Positions 18,769 to 28,994 are shown, counted from the first letter of the stretch. The stretch: DNA of 64,000 bases from Clostridium sp. NkU-1 (GCA_001312405.1 BBDR01000023.1:4659-68658), one strand, 5' to 3'. Notes: generated by a model from the sequence alone, not told the origin. Numbers and translations: made by a program.

Positions 18769-19707
18769 ATGGATAAAAAGAATGCAGCAGCTGTAAAAGT
18801 CACTAATAGGAAAAAGAGTGGATTAAAGCCTGTTACAATGACATATTGGGTAATGGTATTTCCAGCAGTTATATGGATGGTATTCATCAATATAGTGCCT
18901 ATGTTCGGTGCTCTTATGGCATTTCAAGATTTTAAACCAGGAAGGGGGATATTGGGTTCGGAATTTGTAGGCTTAGAAAATTTTAAGTATATGTTTGAGA
19001 TGAGGGATGTAAGGCAGATATTCTTAAATACTATTATAATAGCTGTATGGAAATTAGTACTCAATATCATAGTTCCTGTATCATTTGCACTTTTACTTAA
19101 TGAAATTAAAAATGCACTCTTTAAGAAAATGGTACAAACCATAGTGTATCTGCCGCATTTTATTTCATGGGTCGTAATGGGAGGTATCATATTAGACGTA
19201 TTTGCGCTGTATGGTCCAGTGAATAATATATTTTCGGGTCTGGGATTTACAAGGACAGTATTTTTTTACTAAACCTGCTCTATTTAGAGGTATGGCTGTA
19301 GGTACAGATGTATGGAAAGAGTTTGGATTTAATGCAGTTGTATATCTGGCAGCACTCACAGGAATAAGTCCTAATCTATATGAGGCGGCAGCATAGATGG
19401 AGCCGGCAAATGGCAGAGAATGTTACATATCACGCTTCCAGGTATTAAATCAGTTATCGTACTTATGAGCGTACTGGCCCTTGGCAATATATTAAACGCT
19501 GGATTTGACCAAATATATAATTTATACAATCAAGCGGTATATTCAACTGGTGATATAATAGATACATGGGTTTATAGAGTGGGTCTTAATAATCTTCAAT
19601 TTTCACTCGCCACAGCAGTGGGTCTTCTAAAATCAGTAGTGGGATTTTTACTTATATCTACATCATATTATATCGCTTATAAGAAAGCAGATTATAGAAT
19701 CTTCTAA
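18769..19707 (+). CDS. Sugar ABC importer permease, LplB-like, frame broken twice
   Basis: Inner membrane permease of about 313 residues with six predicted helices. Start MDKKNAAAVKVTNRKK; family features PMFGALMAFQDFKPGRGILGS-like, LPHFISWVVMGGI, and the ATPase-docking EAA loop (EAAAIDGAGKWQRMLHITLPG once repaired). Breaks: T7 (19261-19267), and one A apparently missing at about 19393 inside the EAA loop. AAGGAGG lies before the ATG. It pairs with the LplC-like permease next to it. Confidence 0.9.
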
Positions 19708-19722
19708 GGGGAGGAAGACATA

Positions 19723-20608
19723 GTGGTCGAAAAGAAAACGTTGGGCTCATTTTTAGTTAAAGCTTTATTTGTAGTCATATTAGTTATATTAGCGCTTAGT
19801 TGCATCCTTCCACTTTTATATACGCTGGCACTTTCTTTTAGTTCTAAATCAGCAGCAGAAGCAGGATTAGTTGGATTTGTACCTGTAGATTTTACTACGT
19901 ATGCTTATGATGAGATTATGAAAGATAAGAATTTTTTTTCACTCATTTTGGGTATCGATTCAAAGAGTAGGATTGGCGCTTATTATATCGTTGAGTGTGC
20001 TTATATTAGCATCATATCCACTTGCAAAGTCAAAGAAAGAATTTGCGCCTAGAAATATGCTTATGTGGACTTTCATATTTTGTATGATGTTCTCAGGTGG
20101 TACGATACCCTGGTATATGGTCATGAAAGATTATGGTTTGACCAATCGTGTATTTGGTCTGGCAGTATGTGGTGGTATACCAGTATTTAACTTGATTCTC
20201 ATGGTCAATTTCTTTCAGGGAATACCTAAAGAATTAGAAGAGGCTGCCATGGTAGATGGTGCCGGACCATGGTATATCCTATTTATAATCGTAGTGCCAT
20301 TATCTAAAGCAGTTATCGCTACAGTAGCATTATTTACTTTAGTTGGACAGTGGAATGAATTTTTCCAGGGCTTGGTGCTTTCTACAGGTGCAGATCACTA
20401 TCCATTACAGACTTATATCAAACAATTAGTATTTCAGGTAGATACTTCCACCTTGACAGCAGAAGAAGTAAAACAAATGTCTACTATGTCAAATACTACT
20501 TTAAATGCAGCGAAGATATTCATTTCCATGGTGCCTATATTATGTATATATCCATTCTTACAGAAATATTTTGTATCTGGAATTACGCTGGGCGGTGTGA
20601 AGGAATAG
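19723..20608 (+). CDS. Sugar ABC importer permease, LplC/YtcP-like, frame broken once
   Basis: Second permease, about 295 residues with six helices. A GTG start at 19723 follows GGGGAGGAAG. The EAA loop reads PKELEEAAMVDGAGPWYILFIIVVP. The middle contains FCMMFSGGTIPWYMVMKDYGL and the C-terminus ends KYFVSGITLGGVKE, both hallmarks of the carbohydrate CUT1 LplC/YtcP group. The frame breaks at T8 (19932-19939); seven T residues join it. Its gene follows LplB by 15 bases. Confidence 0.9.
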
Positions 20609-20852
20609 ATGCCATTCTGTCTTAAACGTTCTAAACATTTCTCTTTAACAGATCATTCTGTTAGTGATATGGAGAACATTAAAAGGTATAAGCTTCGTGT
20701 GGAGCTATAATCTTACAAAGTTAAGTATATAAAACACATCATTGGTATGGTTGTAATACATAGGAAAAACCGCCTTATAAAGGAGAAGTACCTTTATTTA
20801 GATATACAGGAGTGGGTAATTTAAAAGCATTGATAAGAAGAGGAGTAATAGA

Positions 20853-22847
20853 ATGAGAGGTATAAAATATAATAAAATAGAAAATACATCTGAAAATTTT
20901 AAAATTGAATTAAATAACGGGGGTAAAATAATATCATTATTGCATCCAAGAGATAAATATCAAATGAACTGGGTAAGGGGAACGAATACTTGGGGGAGTA
21001 TCAGGACTGAATTAGATTTAAGTGTAGACATAACACGTAAGTTTACGGAAAAAGGAGCATTTCGTGAAACATATACATTTACCAATGACACTAAATATGA
21101 TATATGCGCGGTAGGGACTATGCTGGGAATTTATACGACATTTCCAGATTATTATACAGATTCGGTTATCTGCACTACTACGTGCTGCAATACTCATATT
21201 TGGTGTGGTGGTGCCAGCAGCTATATCTGTGCACTGCGAATGGGTGGAGGGGATATAAATTTAGGATTAGTATTAGTAGAAGGTTCTCTGAAAGGATATA
21301 GTGTAGAAAGAGATATCAAAAATAGCAGTAATGAACGCGGGGATTTTATACTTCACCCAGACAATATTCATCTAAAACCAGGGCAGTCGTATACGATATC
21401 ATGGGAATTATTCTGGTTTGAAGATAAAGCAAATTTCGAGGAGAAAATCAGTGATTATAAAGATTTTATCACTATTTCTTCTGATCATTTTGTAGTATTA
21501 GGTGATGAATGTATAAGATTTAATTTAAAAGTAGGCACTGGTTCGCAGGAGAGTAGCATTATTGGAATTTCTGATAATTTTGAAAGTATTCAAGTTATCA
21601 GAAATAATAAAAAAATTCCATATATATTTGAAGATGGAGTATTTAAGATAGAAGAAAAACCCACAGAAGTTGGAGAATATATTTATGATATCATATGGAA
21701 TGGTAAAACTGCTAGAGCTAGATTTTTAATATGCTCCGATATTATGACATTGGCAAAGAAACGATTAGAATATATAGCAGATAAGCAGCAATGTTACGAT
21801 ACAAATAGTTATCTGGATGGCGCATATCTGGTTTATGATACAGAAGAAAATTGCCAGTATTATGGTTATTTCCCAGATCACAATGCAGGGCGTGAGAGAG
21901 TAGGAATGGGAGTAGCAATGGCACTCTATCTGCAACACTATAAAGATGAAAAATTAGAACAAAGTTTAGATAAGTTTCTGACTTTTGTAAAAAGAGAGCT
22001 GATGGATGAAGAGACAGGTGTTGTCTATAATGATGCGCAACGTAATGCGGATTATAGAAGACCATATAACTTTCCCTGGATTAGCCTGCTGTTTATAGAG
22101 ACATTTAAATTAAAGAAAGATAAGTACTATCTGGAACTGGCTTATAAAGTAATAAAGGCGTATTATAAAGATGATGGAGCGAAGTTTTATGCGATAGGTA
22201 TACCTATGTATGAATCTATAAAGCTTTTTAGAGAAAATGGCATGGAGGATAAGGCGGGAGAACTTCTGGAACATTATGAAGAACATGGGATGAATATTGC
22301 CATAACAGGGAAACATTACCCCTCCCATGAAGTAAAGTATGAGCAAAGTATCGTGGCACCTGCCGCTATATATATGTGTGAACTTTATATGATAACTGGT
22401 GATGAAAGATATAGGAAAGCAGCACTAGAACAATTGGAAGTGTTAGGTTTATTCCAAGGTTCACAACCAGATTATCATTTAAATGAAGTAGCTATAAGAC
22501 ATTGGGATGGATTTTGGTTTGGTAAGAAGAGGCTGTATGGAGATACATTTCCCCACTATTGGAGTGCGCTTTCGGCTATAGCGTATCTAAGAAGTAAGGC
22601 AGTAATGAAAGATGATGAGTCTGATATGAAGGCTGTAAAAAAAGCAGATTATAGAGATAAGATAGAAAAGACATTTCGTGGTGTACTAAGTATGATTCAT
22701 GAAGATGGAGGTGCTAGTTGTGCATACCTATATCTGATGGAAGTAAATGGAATAGAAGCAAATTATGCTGATCCGTGGGCCAATGATCAAGATTGGGGAC
22801 TTTATTTTAATTTGAAATATCTGTGGGAAGATAAAGAAAAGCATTGA
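20853..22847 (+). CDS. Uncharacterised glycan-active enzyme with predicted (alpha/alpha)6 barrel
   Basis: A 664-residue cytoplasmic protein with no signal peptide. Residues 1-295 look like a beta-sandwich domain, with alternating strands and Trp/Tyr-rich segments. From about 300 onwards, repeating helix pairs suggest a six-hairpin glycosidase or lyase barrel, with conserved-looking YFPDHNAGRERVGMG, YNFPWISLLFIETF, SHEVKYEQSIVAPA and NEVAIRHWDGFWFGKKR. Tyr, His, Asp and Trp cluster in these loops. I cannot assign a CAZy family; GH88/GH105-like and GH154-like enzymes are possible relatives. It ends the sugar-importer operon, so it probably cleaves the imported oligosaccharide, perhaps uronic-acid-containing. 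The frame is intact, unlike its neighbours. Confidence 0.6.
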   Translation: MRGIKYNKIENTSENFKIELNNGGKIISLLHPRDKYQMNWVRGTNTWGSIRTELDLSVDITRKFTEKGAFRETYTFTNDTKYDICAVGTMLGIYTTFPDYYTDSVICTTTCCNTHIWCGGASSYICALRMGGGDINLGLVLVEGSLKGYSVERDIKNSSNERGDFILHPDNIHLKPGQSYTISWELFWFEDKANFEEKISDYKDFITISSDHFVVLGDECIRFNLKVGTGSQESSIIGISDNFESIQVIRNNKKIPYIFEDGVFKIEEKPTEVGEYIYDIIWNGKTARARFLICSDIMTLAKKRLEYIADKQQCYDTNSYLDGAYLVYDTEENCQYYGYFPDHNAGRERVGMGVAMALYLQHYKDEKLEQSLDKFLTFVKRELMDEETGVVYNDAQRNADYRRPYNFPWISLLFIETFKLKKDKYYLELAYKVIKAYYKDDGAKFYAIGIPMYESIKLFRENGMEDKAGELLEHYEEHGMNIAITGKHYPSHEVKYEQSIVAPAAIYMCELYMITGDERYRKAALEQLEVLGLFQGSQPDYHLNEVAIRHWDGFWFGKKRLYGDTFPHYWSALSAIAYLRSKAVMKDDESDMKAVKKADYRDKIEKTFRGVLSMIHEDGGASCAYLYLMEVNGIEANYADPWANDQDWGLYFNLKYLWEDKEKH

Positions 22848-23090
22848 CCTATATCGTGAATGTCATTAAGTTCATAATATGTTATCTCTAACCTGGAGAT
22901 GGGCTGCTGCATAAGCAGTCGCAGCTGGTGAAGCCAAAAGTCTCTAATCCCATGACTATAAGCATATAAATTACCATTTTTAGGCAATTTATAAAATTTA
23001 TTAAGAAAAAAAGATAAAGATTTTTCACAATCGGATGGTATACTTAATGTGAAATCATAGGTGATTTAGGAAAGAAAGAAGAGGAAGCTT

Positions 23091-23745
23091 ATGAAAAAAA
23101 ACATGGATTATGGCATTGGCTGTTTGTGCAGCAGTTTTATTTACGGCCTGTGGAAAATCGGCAAAGAATACGGAAAGCGTGGCAAATACTGTAACGGAAA
23201 GTACAGCTCCCAGCTCTGAGAATACAGAAGAGGTAAGCCAGGTAGCGCCGGGCAATGGGGCAGAATTTAAGATACTGGTGGGCACGGTCAAAAAGGTTGG
23301 AGATAACTTAGAGAGCTTGACTGTGGAGAGCGGCGGCAAGGAAATGAGTTTCGACTTAAGCGGTACGGTAGTGGAGACCTCTTATGCGCTGGAGTCGGAG
23401 TCAAAGGTGGAGGTTTCCGTTATCTATAAAGGAGAGATTTCCGGTTCCGATGCCTCAAATGCCAAGCCTGTCCTGGTATTGGACGGGCAGCAGAACATGA
23501 AGGTGCAGGAGGTGACCGGAAGTGTGACAGACCAGGCCATGAGCACCTTTACCATTAAAACGGAATCCGGCGAAGAGATCGGGTTTATAAAGGACAACTG
23601 TGAGGGACTGGACAGCGATGTGCTTGGAACCGCTGCCGATGACAGCAACGGAAGCGGAGCTATGATAAAAGTGACCTATGTGACTGTGACCTATGATGCA
23701 GGAAGCAAATCCAACTTCCCCTTAAGGGTGGAAGCCGTAAAGTAA
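23091..23745 (+). CDS. Lipoprotein of unknown function, frame broken once
   Basis: About 217 residues when joined. The N-terminus is MKKTWIMALAVCAAVLFTACGKSAKNTES, a clear lipobox signal with Cys near residue 20. The mature part has two similar beta-rich repeats of about 75 residues: one around FKILVGTVKKVGDNLESLTVES and SVIYKGEISGSD, the other around VQEVTGSVTDQAMSTFTIKTESG and VTYVTVTYD. The frame breaks at A8 (23094-23101) right after the ATG; seven A residues restore the signal peptide. No catalytic motif is seen. GGAAGC precedes the ATG. Confidence 0.75.
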
Positions 23746-23752
23746 AAAGATT

Positions 23753-23830
23753 AAAATCCCGAATATGCAGGTATCATTTACTTAAGGAAGTCAAGTAAAG
23801 AGTAGAAAAAGCTTGCAAATTCGGGATTTT
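23753..23830 (+). terminator. Lipoprotein terminator
   Basis: AAAATCCCGAAT (23753-23764) pairs with ATTCGGGATTTT (23819-23830); an inner TTTACTT/AAGTAAA stem fills the long loop. Confidence 0.7.
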
Positions 23831-23978
23831 CATGTACAATAATAGAGATGACAGAAGAAGGGGCCAATGGACCCCTATTTTGATGATTTTGGCTATCTGG
23901 AGGCGGACTGGAAACAGGAAGGGAAAGCAGCCGGAGGGCGCAGCGAACGATAACCAGATTGCAGAAAGGGAATTTAAG

Positions 23979-25618
23979 ATGATTAGTGCACATAACGTAA
24001 CATTAAGACTCGGGAAGAAGGCATTGTTTGAAGAGGTGAACATTAAGTTTACCGAAGGCAACTGCTACGGGATGATCGGCGCCAACGGCGCGGGAAAGTC
24101 CACCTTCCTTAAAATACTTTCCGGTGAATTGGAGCCTACAAACGGCGATATCGTCATAACGCCGGGACAGAGGCTTTCCTTTTTAAAACAGGACCACTTT
24201 AAATACGATGGCTTCCAGGTGCTTGACACCGTTATCATGGGAAATGCCAGACTTTATGAGATCATGAAAGAAAAGATGCCATCTACATGAAAGAAGATTT
24301 CACCGATGAAGACGGCATCAAGGCAGCGGATCTGGAAGGTGAATTTGCTACCATGAACGGCTGGGAGGCAGAATCCGATGCGGCGAACCTCTTAAACGGC
24401 CTTGGAATCGAGACAGATCTTCATTACAAACAAATGAGTGAATTAAACGGTGCAGAAAAGGTTAAGGTGCTTCTTGCCCAGGCTCTGTTCGGAAATCCGG
24501 ACATTCTGCTTCTTGACGAGCCTACCAACCACCTGGATTTGGATGCCATCGCATGGCTTGAGGAATTCCTCATTAACTTTGAAAATACGGTTATCGTGGT
24601 TTCCCATGACCGTTACTTCTTAAATAAAGTCTGCACTCATATCGCGGACATTGACTACGGAAAAATCCAGCTTTATGCAGGTAACTATGATTTCTGGTAT
24701 GAGTCCAGCCAGCTTATGGTAAAGCAGATGAAGGAAGCCAACCGGAAAAAGGAAGAAAAGATCAAGGAGCTCCAGGAATTTATCCAGCGTTTCTCCGCCA
24801 ATGCTTCCAAATCCAAGCAGGCGACTTCCAGAAAGAGGGCACTGGAGAAGATCGAACTGGATGACATCAAACCATCCAGCAGGAAATATCCATACATTGA
24901 TTTCCGTCCGGCCCGTGAGATCGGCAATGAGGTTTTAAGTGTTAATAATTTATCAAAAACCATTGACGGAGTAAAGGTTTTAGACAATATCTCCTTTACC
25001 TTAACCCGTGAGGATAAGGTTGCCTTAGTGGGACCCAATGAGATGGCAAAGACCGTTCTGTTCAAGATTCTTGCAGGAGAAATGGAGCCGGATGAGGGCG
25101 ATTACAAATGGGGCCTTACCACCAGTCAGTGCTTTTTCCCGAAGGACAACACAGCGGAGTTTGATAACGATGACACCATCGTTGACTGGCTGACCCAGTA
25201 TTCTCCGGAAAAGGAAGCCACCTATGTGCGCGGATTCCTTGGCCGTATGCTGTTTGCCGGAGAGGATGGAGTGAAAAAGGTACGGGTATTGTCCGGTGGA
25301 GAAAAGGTGCGCTGCATGCTTTCCAAGCTGATGATTTCCGGCGCTAATGTGCTGATGCTTGACGAGCCTACGGACCATCTGGATATGGAGTCTATCACAG
25401 CCCTTAACAATGGTCTGGTAAAATTCCAGGGAGTTCTGATTTTCTCCTCCCGTGACCATCAGATCGTTGAAACAACGGCTAACCGCATTATGGAGATCGT
25501 AAACGGACAGCTGATCGATAAGATCACCACCTATGACGAGTACCTGGCAAGTGATGAAATGGCTCGTAAGAGACAGGTATTTACCTTAACGGAAGAACAG
25601 GTCGAAGAGAACGAATAG
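23979..25618 (+). CDS. ABC-F ATPase (YkpA/YbiT-like), frame broken once
   Basis: Soluble duplicated ABC ATPase, about 547 residues, of the ribosome-associated ABC-F class. Domain 1: Walker A GANGAGKST, Walker B LLLDEPTNHLDL with following SHDRYFLNKVC. A charged linker (about 245-300) follows. Domain 2: signature VRVLSGGEKVRCML and Walker B VLMLDEPTDHLD, but the Walker A position reads VGPNEMAKTVLF, lacking the usual GxGKS glycines. The frame breaks near 24275 where one G seems missing (KEK-DAIYMKEDF). The start MISAHNVTLRLGKKALF is the family start; upstream in-frame sequence lacks a ribosome site. Likely role: translation factor or ribosome protection, not transport. Confidence 0.9.
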
Positions 25619-25636
25619 CAGAAATAAATATTTAGG

Positions 25637-25696
25637 CAGACGCCGCAGTTTTGGCAGGAGAAATATCAGGCCGGAACTTGGGCGTCTGTTTTTTTT
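25637..25696 (+). terminator. ABC-F terminator
   Basis: CAGACGCC (25637-25644) pairs with GGCGTCTG (25681-25688), followed immediately by eight T residues. Confidence 0.9.
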
Positions 25697-25786
25697 GCCT
25701 GGAATAGAAAGTGCCGGTGTTTGCCGGTTTTTCGGGAATTATTGCGTATTTTTTCCTCATGACGTATAATCAGACTTGGAAAGGAG

Positions 25787-26562
25787 GTGAAAATCATTGA
25801 TACCATAGATTATTATGCCTATGCGTCCTCTATGAGAGACTGGAATCCCCAGTTTAAGGCGGTGACGGCGGTGGCTTCCCTGCTCTTTTGTATCGGGGCA
25901 AATGACAGAAAGGTGTCGGTACTGGTGCTTTTGACCATGGCCGCAGTCACCATACTGGCAGGCGGGATTCCCTGGAAGAATTATTTGGGCCTGCTTAAGA
26001 TCCCTCTTGCATTTCTCTTTTTGGGGACAGCGGCCATTGTCATTGACCTGTCGCCGGTGCCCCATGGACGGGTGCTTGCTTCTGTTCATGGGGTTTACCT
26101 GTATCTGACGGAAGGCGGGCCGGAGCTGGCCCTGGGACTGATCTTAAAGGCGCTGGCAGCCTTAAGCGCCATGTACATGCTGGTGCTTTCCACTCCTGCA
26201 AGTGAGATCATCTGTGTATTCCGAAGGCTTCATGTTCCCAAAATAATTTTGGAGCTGATGAACATGATTTACCGGTTCATTTTCGTGATGATGGATACCC
26301 AGTGTTATATGAAGCAGGCAGCCGAGTCAAGGCTTGGTTACTGCGATTTTAAGACCTCCTGCCGCTCCTTTGGAAATACGGCTGGAAATCTGTTCGTTGT
26401 TTCCTTAAAAAAAAGGCCAATATCTATTATGATGCGCTTACCGCCCGCTGCTATGACGGGGAACTTTTGTTTCTGGAGGAGGAAAAGAAGGTAAAGGGGT
26501 GGCAGCTTTGGACTGCAGCCGGTTATTTTCTGATCCTGGTATGGGTGCGTCTGCTGGTTTAA
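25787..26562 (+). CDS. cbiQ: Cobalt ECF transporter T component CbiQ, frame broken once
   Basis: Transmembrane coupling subunit of the cobalt energy-coupling-factor importer, about 258 residues. Features: N-terminus DTIDYYAYASSMRDWNPQFK, hydrophobic core of five helices, and the ATPase-coupling helices with RRLHVPKIILELMNMIYRF and AAESRLGY (the Ala-Arg-Gly-type motif). The frame breaks at A8 (26407-26414), where one A is probably missing; repair adds the final helix (WTAAGYFLILVWVRLLV). The start is uncertain: GTG at 25787 overlaps the AAAGGAGG site, and a rare start a few codons later is possible. It is followed by cbiO after 39 bases. Confidence 0.88.
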
Positions 26563-26601
26563 TTGTGTGGCAGAGATTACAGACGAAGGAGGTGCGGGAA
26601 G

Positions 26602-27438
26602 ATGGAGGAAATTCTTTTGCAGGCAGAAAACCTGTGCTATTCTTATGGACAGGGAAAACAGGTGTTAAGGGAAATCAATATTACCGTAAGAAAAAGAGAA
26701 AAAATCGTTGTTCTCGGTTCTAACGGTGCGGGAAAATCCACCTGCTTTCTCAATTTAAACGGGGTATACTGTCCGGATTCCGGAAGAATCCTTTACCGCG
26801 GGAAAGAAATAGGGAAAAAGGATTTAAATGAGCTGAGAAAAAATGTGGGTATCGTTTTTCAGGATGCGGACAACCAGATCATCGCTTCTACGGTCTTTGC
26901 AGAGGTATCCTTTGGCCCTATGAATCTAAAGCTTCCAAGAGAGGAAGTGAAGAAACGGGTGGAGGATGCCCTGGAATACATGAATTTAAGTTCCATGAGG
27001 GACAGGCCGCCTCATTATTTAAGCGGAGGAGAGAAAAAGCGGGTCAGCATAGCGGATATCATTGCCATGGAATCCGAGGTGATCATATTCGATGAGCCTA
27101 CGGCCTCCCTGGATCCGGTCAATGTGGAAATGCTGGAAGGGGTTCTGGATAAGATGAATGAAATGGGGAAAACTCTTCTGATTTCCACCCATGATGTGGA
27201 TTTCGCATACCGTTTTGCAGACAGGGCGGTGATTTTTGCCGGTGGCCGCATTATTGCCGATGGGCCGGTGAGAGAAGTGTTTGAAGATGAGGATGTATTA
27301 AGTCAGGCCAATTTAAAAAGGCCCATCCTCCTGGAGGTTTATAACAGTCTGGTGAGGCACCGCATTTTAGCAGCAGGCGGGAGCTCTCCTAAAGATGCCG
27401 GAGAGCTGGAAATGCTCTTGGAGGCACAAAGAAATTGA
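26602..27438 (+). CDS. cbiO: Cobalt ECF transporter ATPase CbiO
   Basis: Nucleotide-binding subunit, 278 residues. Walker A GSNGAGKST, Q-loop VFQDADNQI, signature YLSGGEKKRVSIADIIAM, Walker B VIIFDEPTASLDP and switch His in ISTHDVDFAYRFADR. The ADNQ Q-loop variant is typical of CbiO/EcfA proteins. Start chosen at 26602 after GAAGGAGGTGCGGGAAG. The stop codon TGA lies inside the -35 box of the next promoter. Confidence 0.93.
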   Translation: MEEILLQAENLCYSYGQGKQVLREINITVRKREKIVVLGSNGAGKSTCFLNLNGVYCPDSGRILYRGKEIGKKDLNELRKNVGIVFQDADNQIIASTVFAEVSFGPMNLKLPREEVKKRVEDALEYMNLSSMRDRPPHYLSGGEKKRVSIADIIAMESEVIIFDEPTASLDPVNVEMLEGVLDKMNEMGKTLLISTHDVDFAYRFADRAVIFAGGRIIADGPVREVFEDEDVLSQANLKRPILLEVYNSLVRHRILAAGGSSPKDAGELEMLLEAQRN

Positions 27439-27463
27439 CAGAAAGCTATTAAACAGCTACAAT
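27435..27463 (+). promoter_or_regulatory. Promoter for the B12-riboswitch cbiMN transcript
   Basis: TTGACA (27435-27440), a 17-base spacer and TACAAT (27458-27463) form a near-consensus sigma-A promoter. The -35 hexamer overlaps the cbiO stop codon, so cbiMN can be transcribed separately from cbiQO. Confidence 0.75.
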
Positions 27464-27465
27464 AC

Positions 27466-27642
27466 AAAAGTATTATGTGAAAGGTGCCTGTGAAAATTCT
27501 CCGCAGGATAATAGGGAAAAGGGTGTAAATCCCTTACGGTCCCGCCGCTGTAAGTGGGGAGCAGGGCTCAATAAATCACTGGGAAACCGGGAAGAGGAGC
27601 TGCTGTGTTGATGCACGAGTCAGAAGACCTGCCTTTCATAAG
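27466..27642 (+). ncRNA. Cobalamin (B12) riboswitch
   Basis: The aptamer is recognisable from the conserved GGGAA..GGTG region, the box CCCGCCGCTGTAAGTGGGG (about 27540-27558), CACTGGGAAACCGGGAAG (about 27578-27595) and the B12 box GATGCACGAGTCAGAAGACC near 27610-27630. It lies upstream of the cobalt transporter genes cbiMN, as expected for feedback by adenosylcobalamin. Candidate expression-platform hairpins follow (27645-27755). Confidence 0.92.
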
Positions 27643-27644
27643 GA

Positions 27645-27778
27645 AGTTCGATTTGCCTTTGGCTCATCGAACGGCTGATTTACGAAATTCAGGCTGCGCC
27701 TTTATTAAGTAAATTATGCCTGCGATGCATCCGGTTACGAGCGATGACCGGATGCCGGGAAGTCTTTTTGTTGTACAA
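27645..27778 (+). terminator. Riboswitch expression-platform hairpins
   Basis: GTTCGAT/ATCGAAC (about 27646-27672) and GCATCCGGT/ACCGGATGC (27727-27735 and 27747-27755) form hairpins after the aptamer; the second is followed by CGGGAAGTCTTTTTG, resembling an intrinsic terminator. Which alternative pairing competes with it is not resolved. The stretch from 27756 to 27909 shows no gene. Confidence 0.5.
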
Positions 27779-27909
27779 AGATTTGCCTCGTAAGCGCCGG
27801 TCTGATGTGTGGGAATCATCGGAATTTGGTGCTTATTTTATTGGAACACCCTTCGGGTATACCTTTACACCTGATAAAGCTGGGTGGGAAAACAGAAAGG
27901 AGAATGAAA

Positions 27910-28660
27910 ATGAGTAAGAAAGAAAAAAAGAGTCATGAAACTTGTCGTCGCATTTGCCCTGGCCTTTGGAATTGTTCCAAGCGCCTATGGAATGCATATT
28001 ATGGAGGGGTACCTTCCTGTGGGATACTGTATCGCCTGGGGAGCCGTCTGTCTGCCGTTTCTGGCAGCAGGATTTTTCTCCATCAGGAAGAGGCTTCAGG
28101 AGAACCGGAAGACCATCACCATACTGGCCATGTCGGGAGCCTTTATTTTTGTCATATCATCCTTAAAGATCCCGTCCGTAACAGGAAGCTGTTCCCATAT
28201 GACAGGAACCGGCCTTGGAGCCATTTTATTCGGGCCGTCAGCGGTCAGCATCCTAGGAATGATCGTACTGATTTTTCAGGCCATATTACTGGCTCACGGC
28301 GGTCTTACATCGCTGGGTGCCAATACCTTTTCCATGGCAATTGCAGGTCCTTTCGTGTCTTTTGGAATTTATAAATTATTAAAAATGCTGAAGGTAAACA
28401 AAATGGTCAGCATTTTCCTGGCAGCGATGATCGGTGACCTGTTTACATATTGTGTGACCAGCATTCAGCTTGCGCTGGCTTACCCGTCGGAGACAGGCGG
28501 CGTCTTTGCTTCTGCTGTTAAATTTTTAGGGGTATTCGCACCGACTCAGCTTCCCCTTGCAATTATTGAGGGAATCCTTACCACAGTGATCATTATCACC
28601 CTTGAAACTTATGCCCTTCCGGAGCTGAAAGCAGTTGGATTTTCAAAGGAGGTTCAGTAA
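27910..28660 (+). CDS. cbiM: Cobalt ECF transporter substrate-binding protein CbiM, frame broken once
   Basis: Metal-selective membrane component, about 249 residues. Start MSKKEKRVMKLVVAFALAFG, then a cleavable-type signal leading to GMHIMEGYLP, where the mature N-terminal Met-His pair binds the metal in this family. Further motifs: SLKIPSVTGSCSHMTGTGLGA and GGLTSLGANTFSMAIAGPF, both conserved. The frame breaks at A7 (27923-27929) just after the start; six A residues restore it. AAAGGAG precedes the ATG. The stop is one base before cbiN. Confidence 0.92.
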
Positions 28661-28661
28661 T

Positions 28662-28994
28662 ATGACCAGTAAAAATAAAAAGATCGTAGTAACTCTCCTG
28701 ATTTTAGCCTTTCTGATTGCAGCGGTCCCCCTCTTTGCATTAAAGGGAGCCGAATTCGGCGGTTCTGATGATGCAGGAAGCCAGATGATATCGGAGATCC
28801 AGGGAAGGTCATATGAGCCATGGTTTACGCCGGTGATGGAAACCTTCATCGACGGAGAGCTTCCCGGAGAAGTGGAAAGTCTGCTCTTTTGTATCCAGAC
28901 CGGTATCGGGGTAGGCATCCTGGCCTTTTTTATGGGACGGTTCGTGGAACGGAAAAAGTGGCAGGAAAAAGGGAAATCGGTTATGAGCAGGTAG
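28662..28994 (+). CDS. cbiN: Cobalt ECF transporter accessory protein CbiN
   Basis: A 110-residue protein with two membrane helices (VVTLLILAFLIAAVPLFAL near the start and SLLFCIQTGIGVGILAFFMGRF near the end) joined by an extracytoplasmic loop containing EFGGSDDAGSQMISEI, the CbiN signature. It works with CbiM in metal loading. GGAGGTTCAGTA precedes the ATG, one base after the cbiM stop, so the two are coupled. Confidence 0.9.
   Translation: MTSKNKKIVVTLLILAFLIAAVPLFALKGAEFGGSDDAGSQMISEIQGRSYEPWFTPVMETFIDGELPGEVESLLFCIQTGIGVGILAFFMGRFVERKKWQEKGKSVMSR

Noticed and set aside
22848..23090. Small frames on the minus strand between the glycan enzyme and the lipoprotein
   Set aside because: They overlap the 3' end of the enzyme gene, lack ribosome sites and resemble no protein family.
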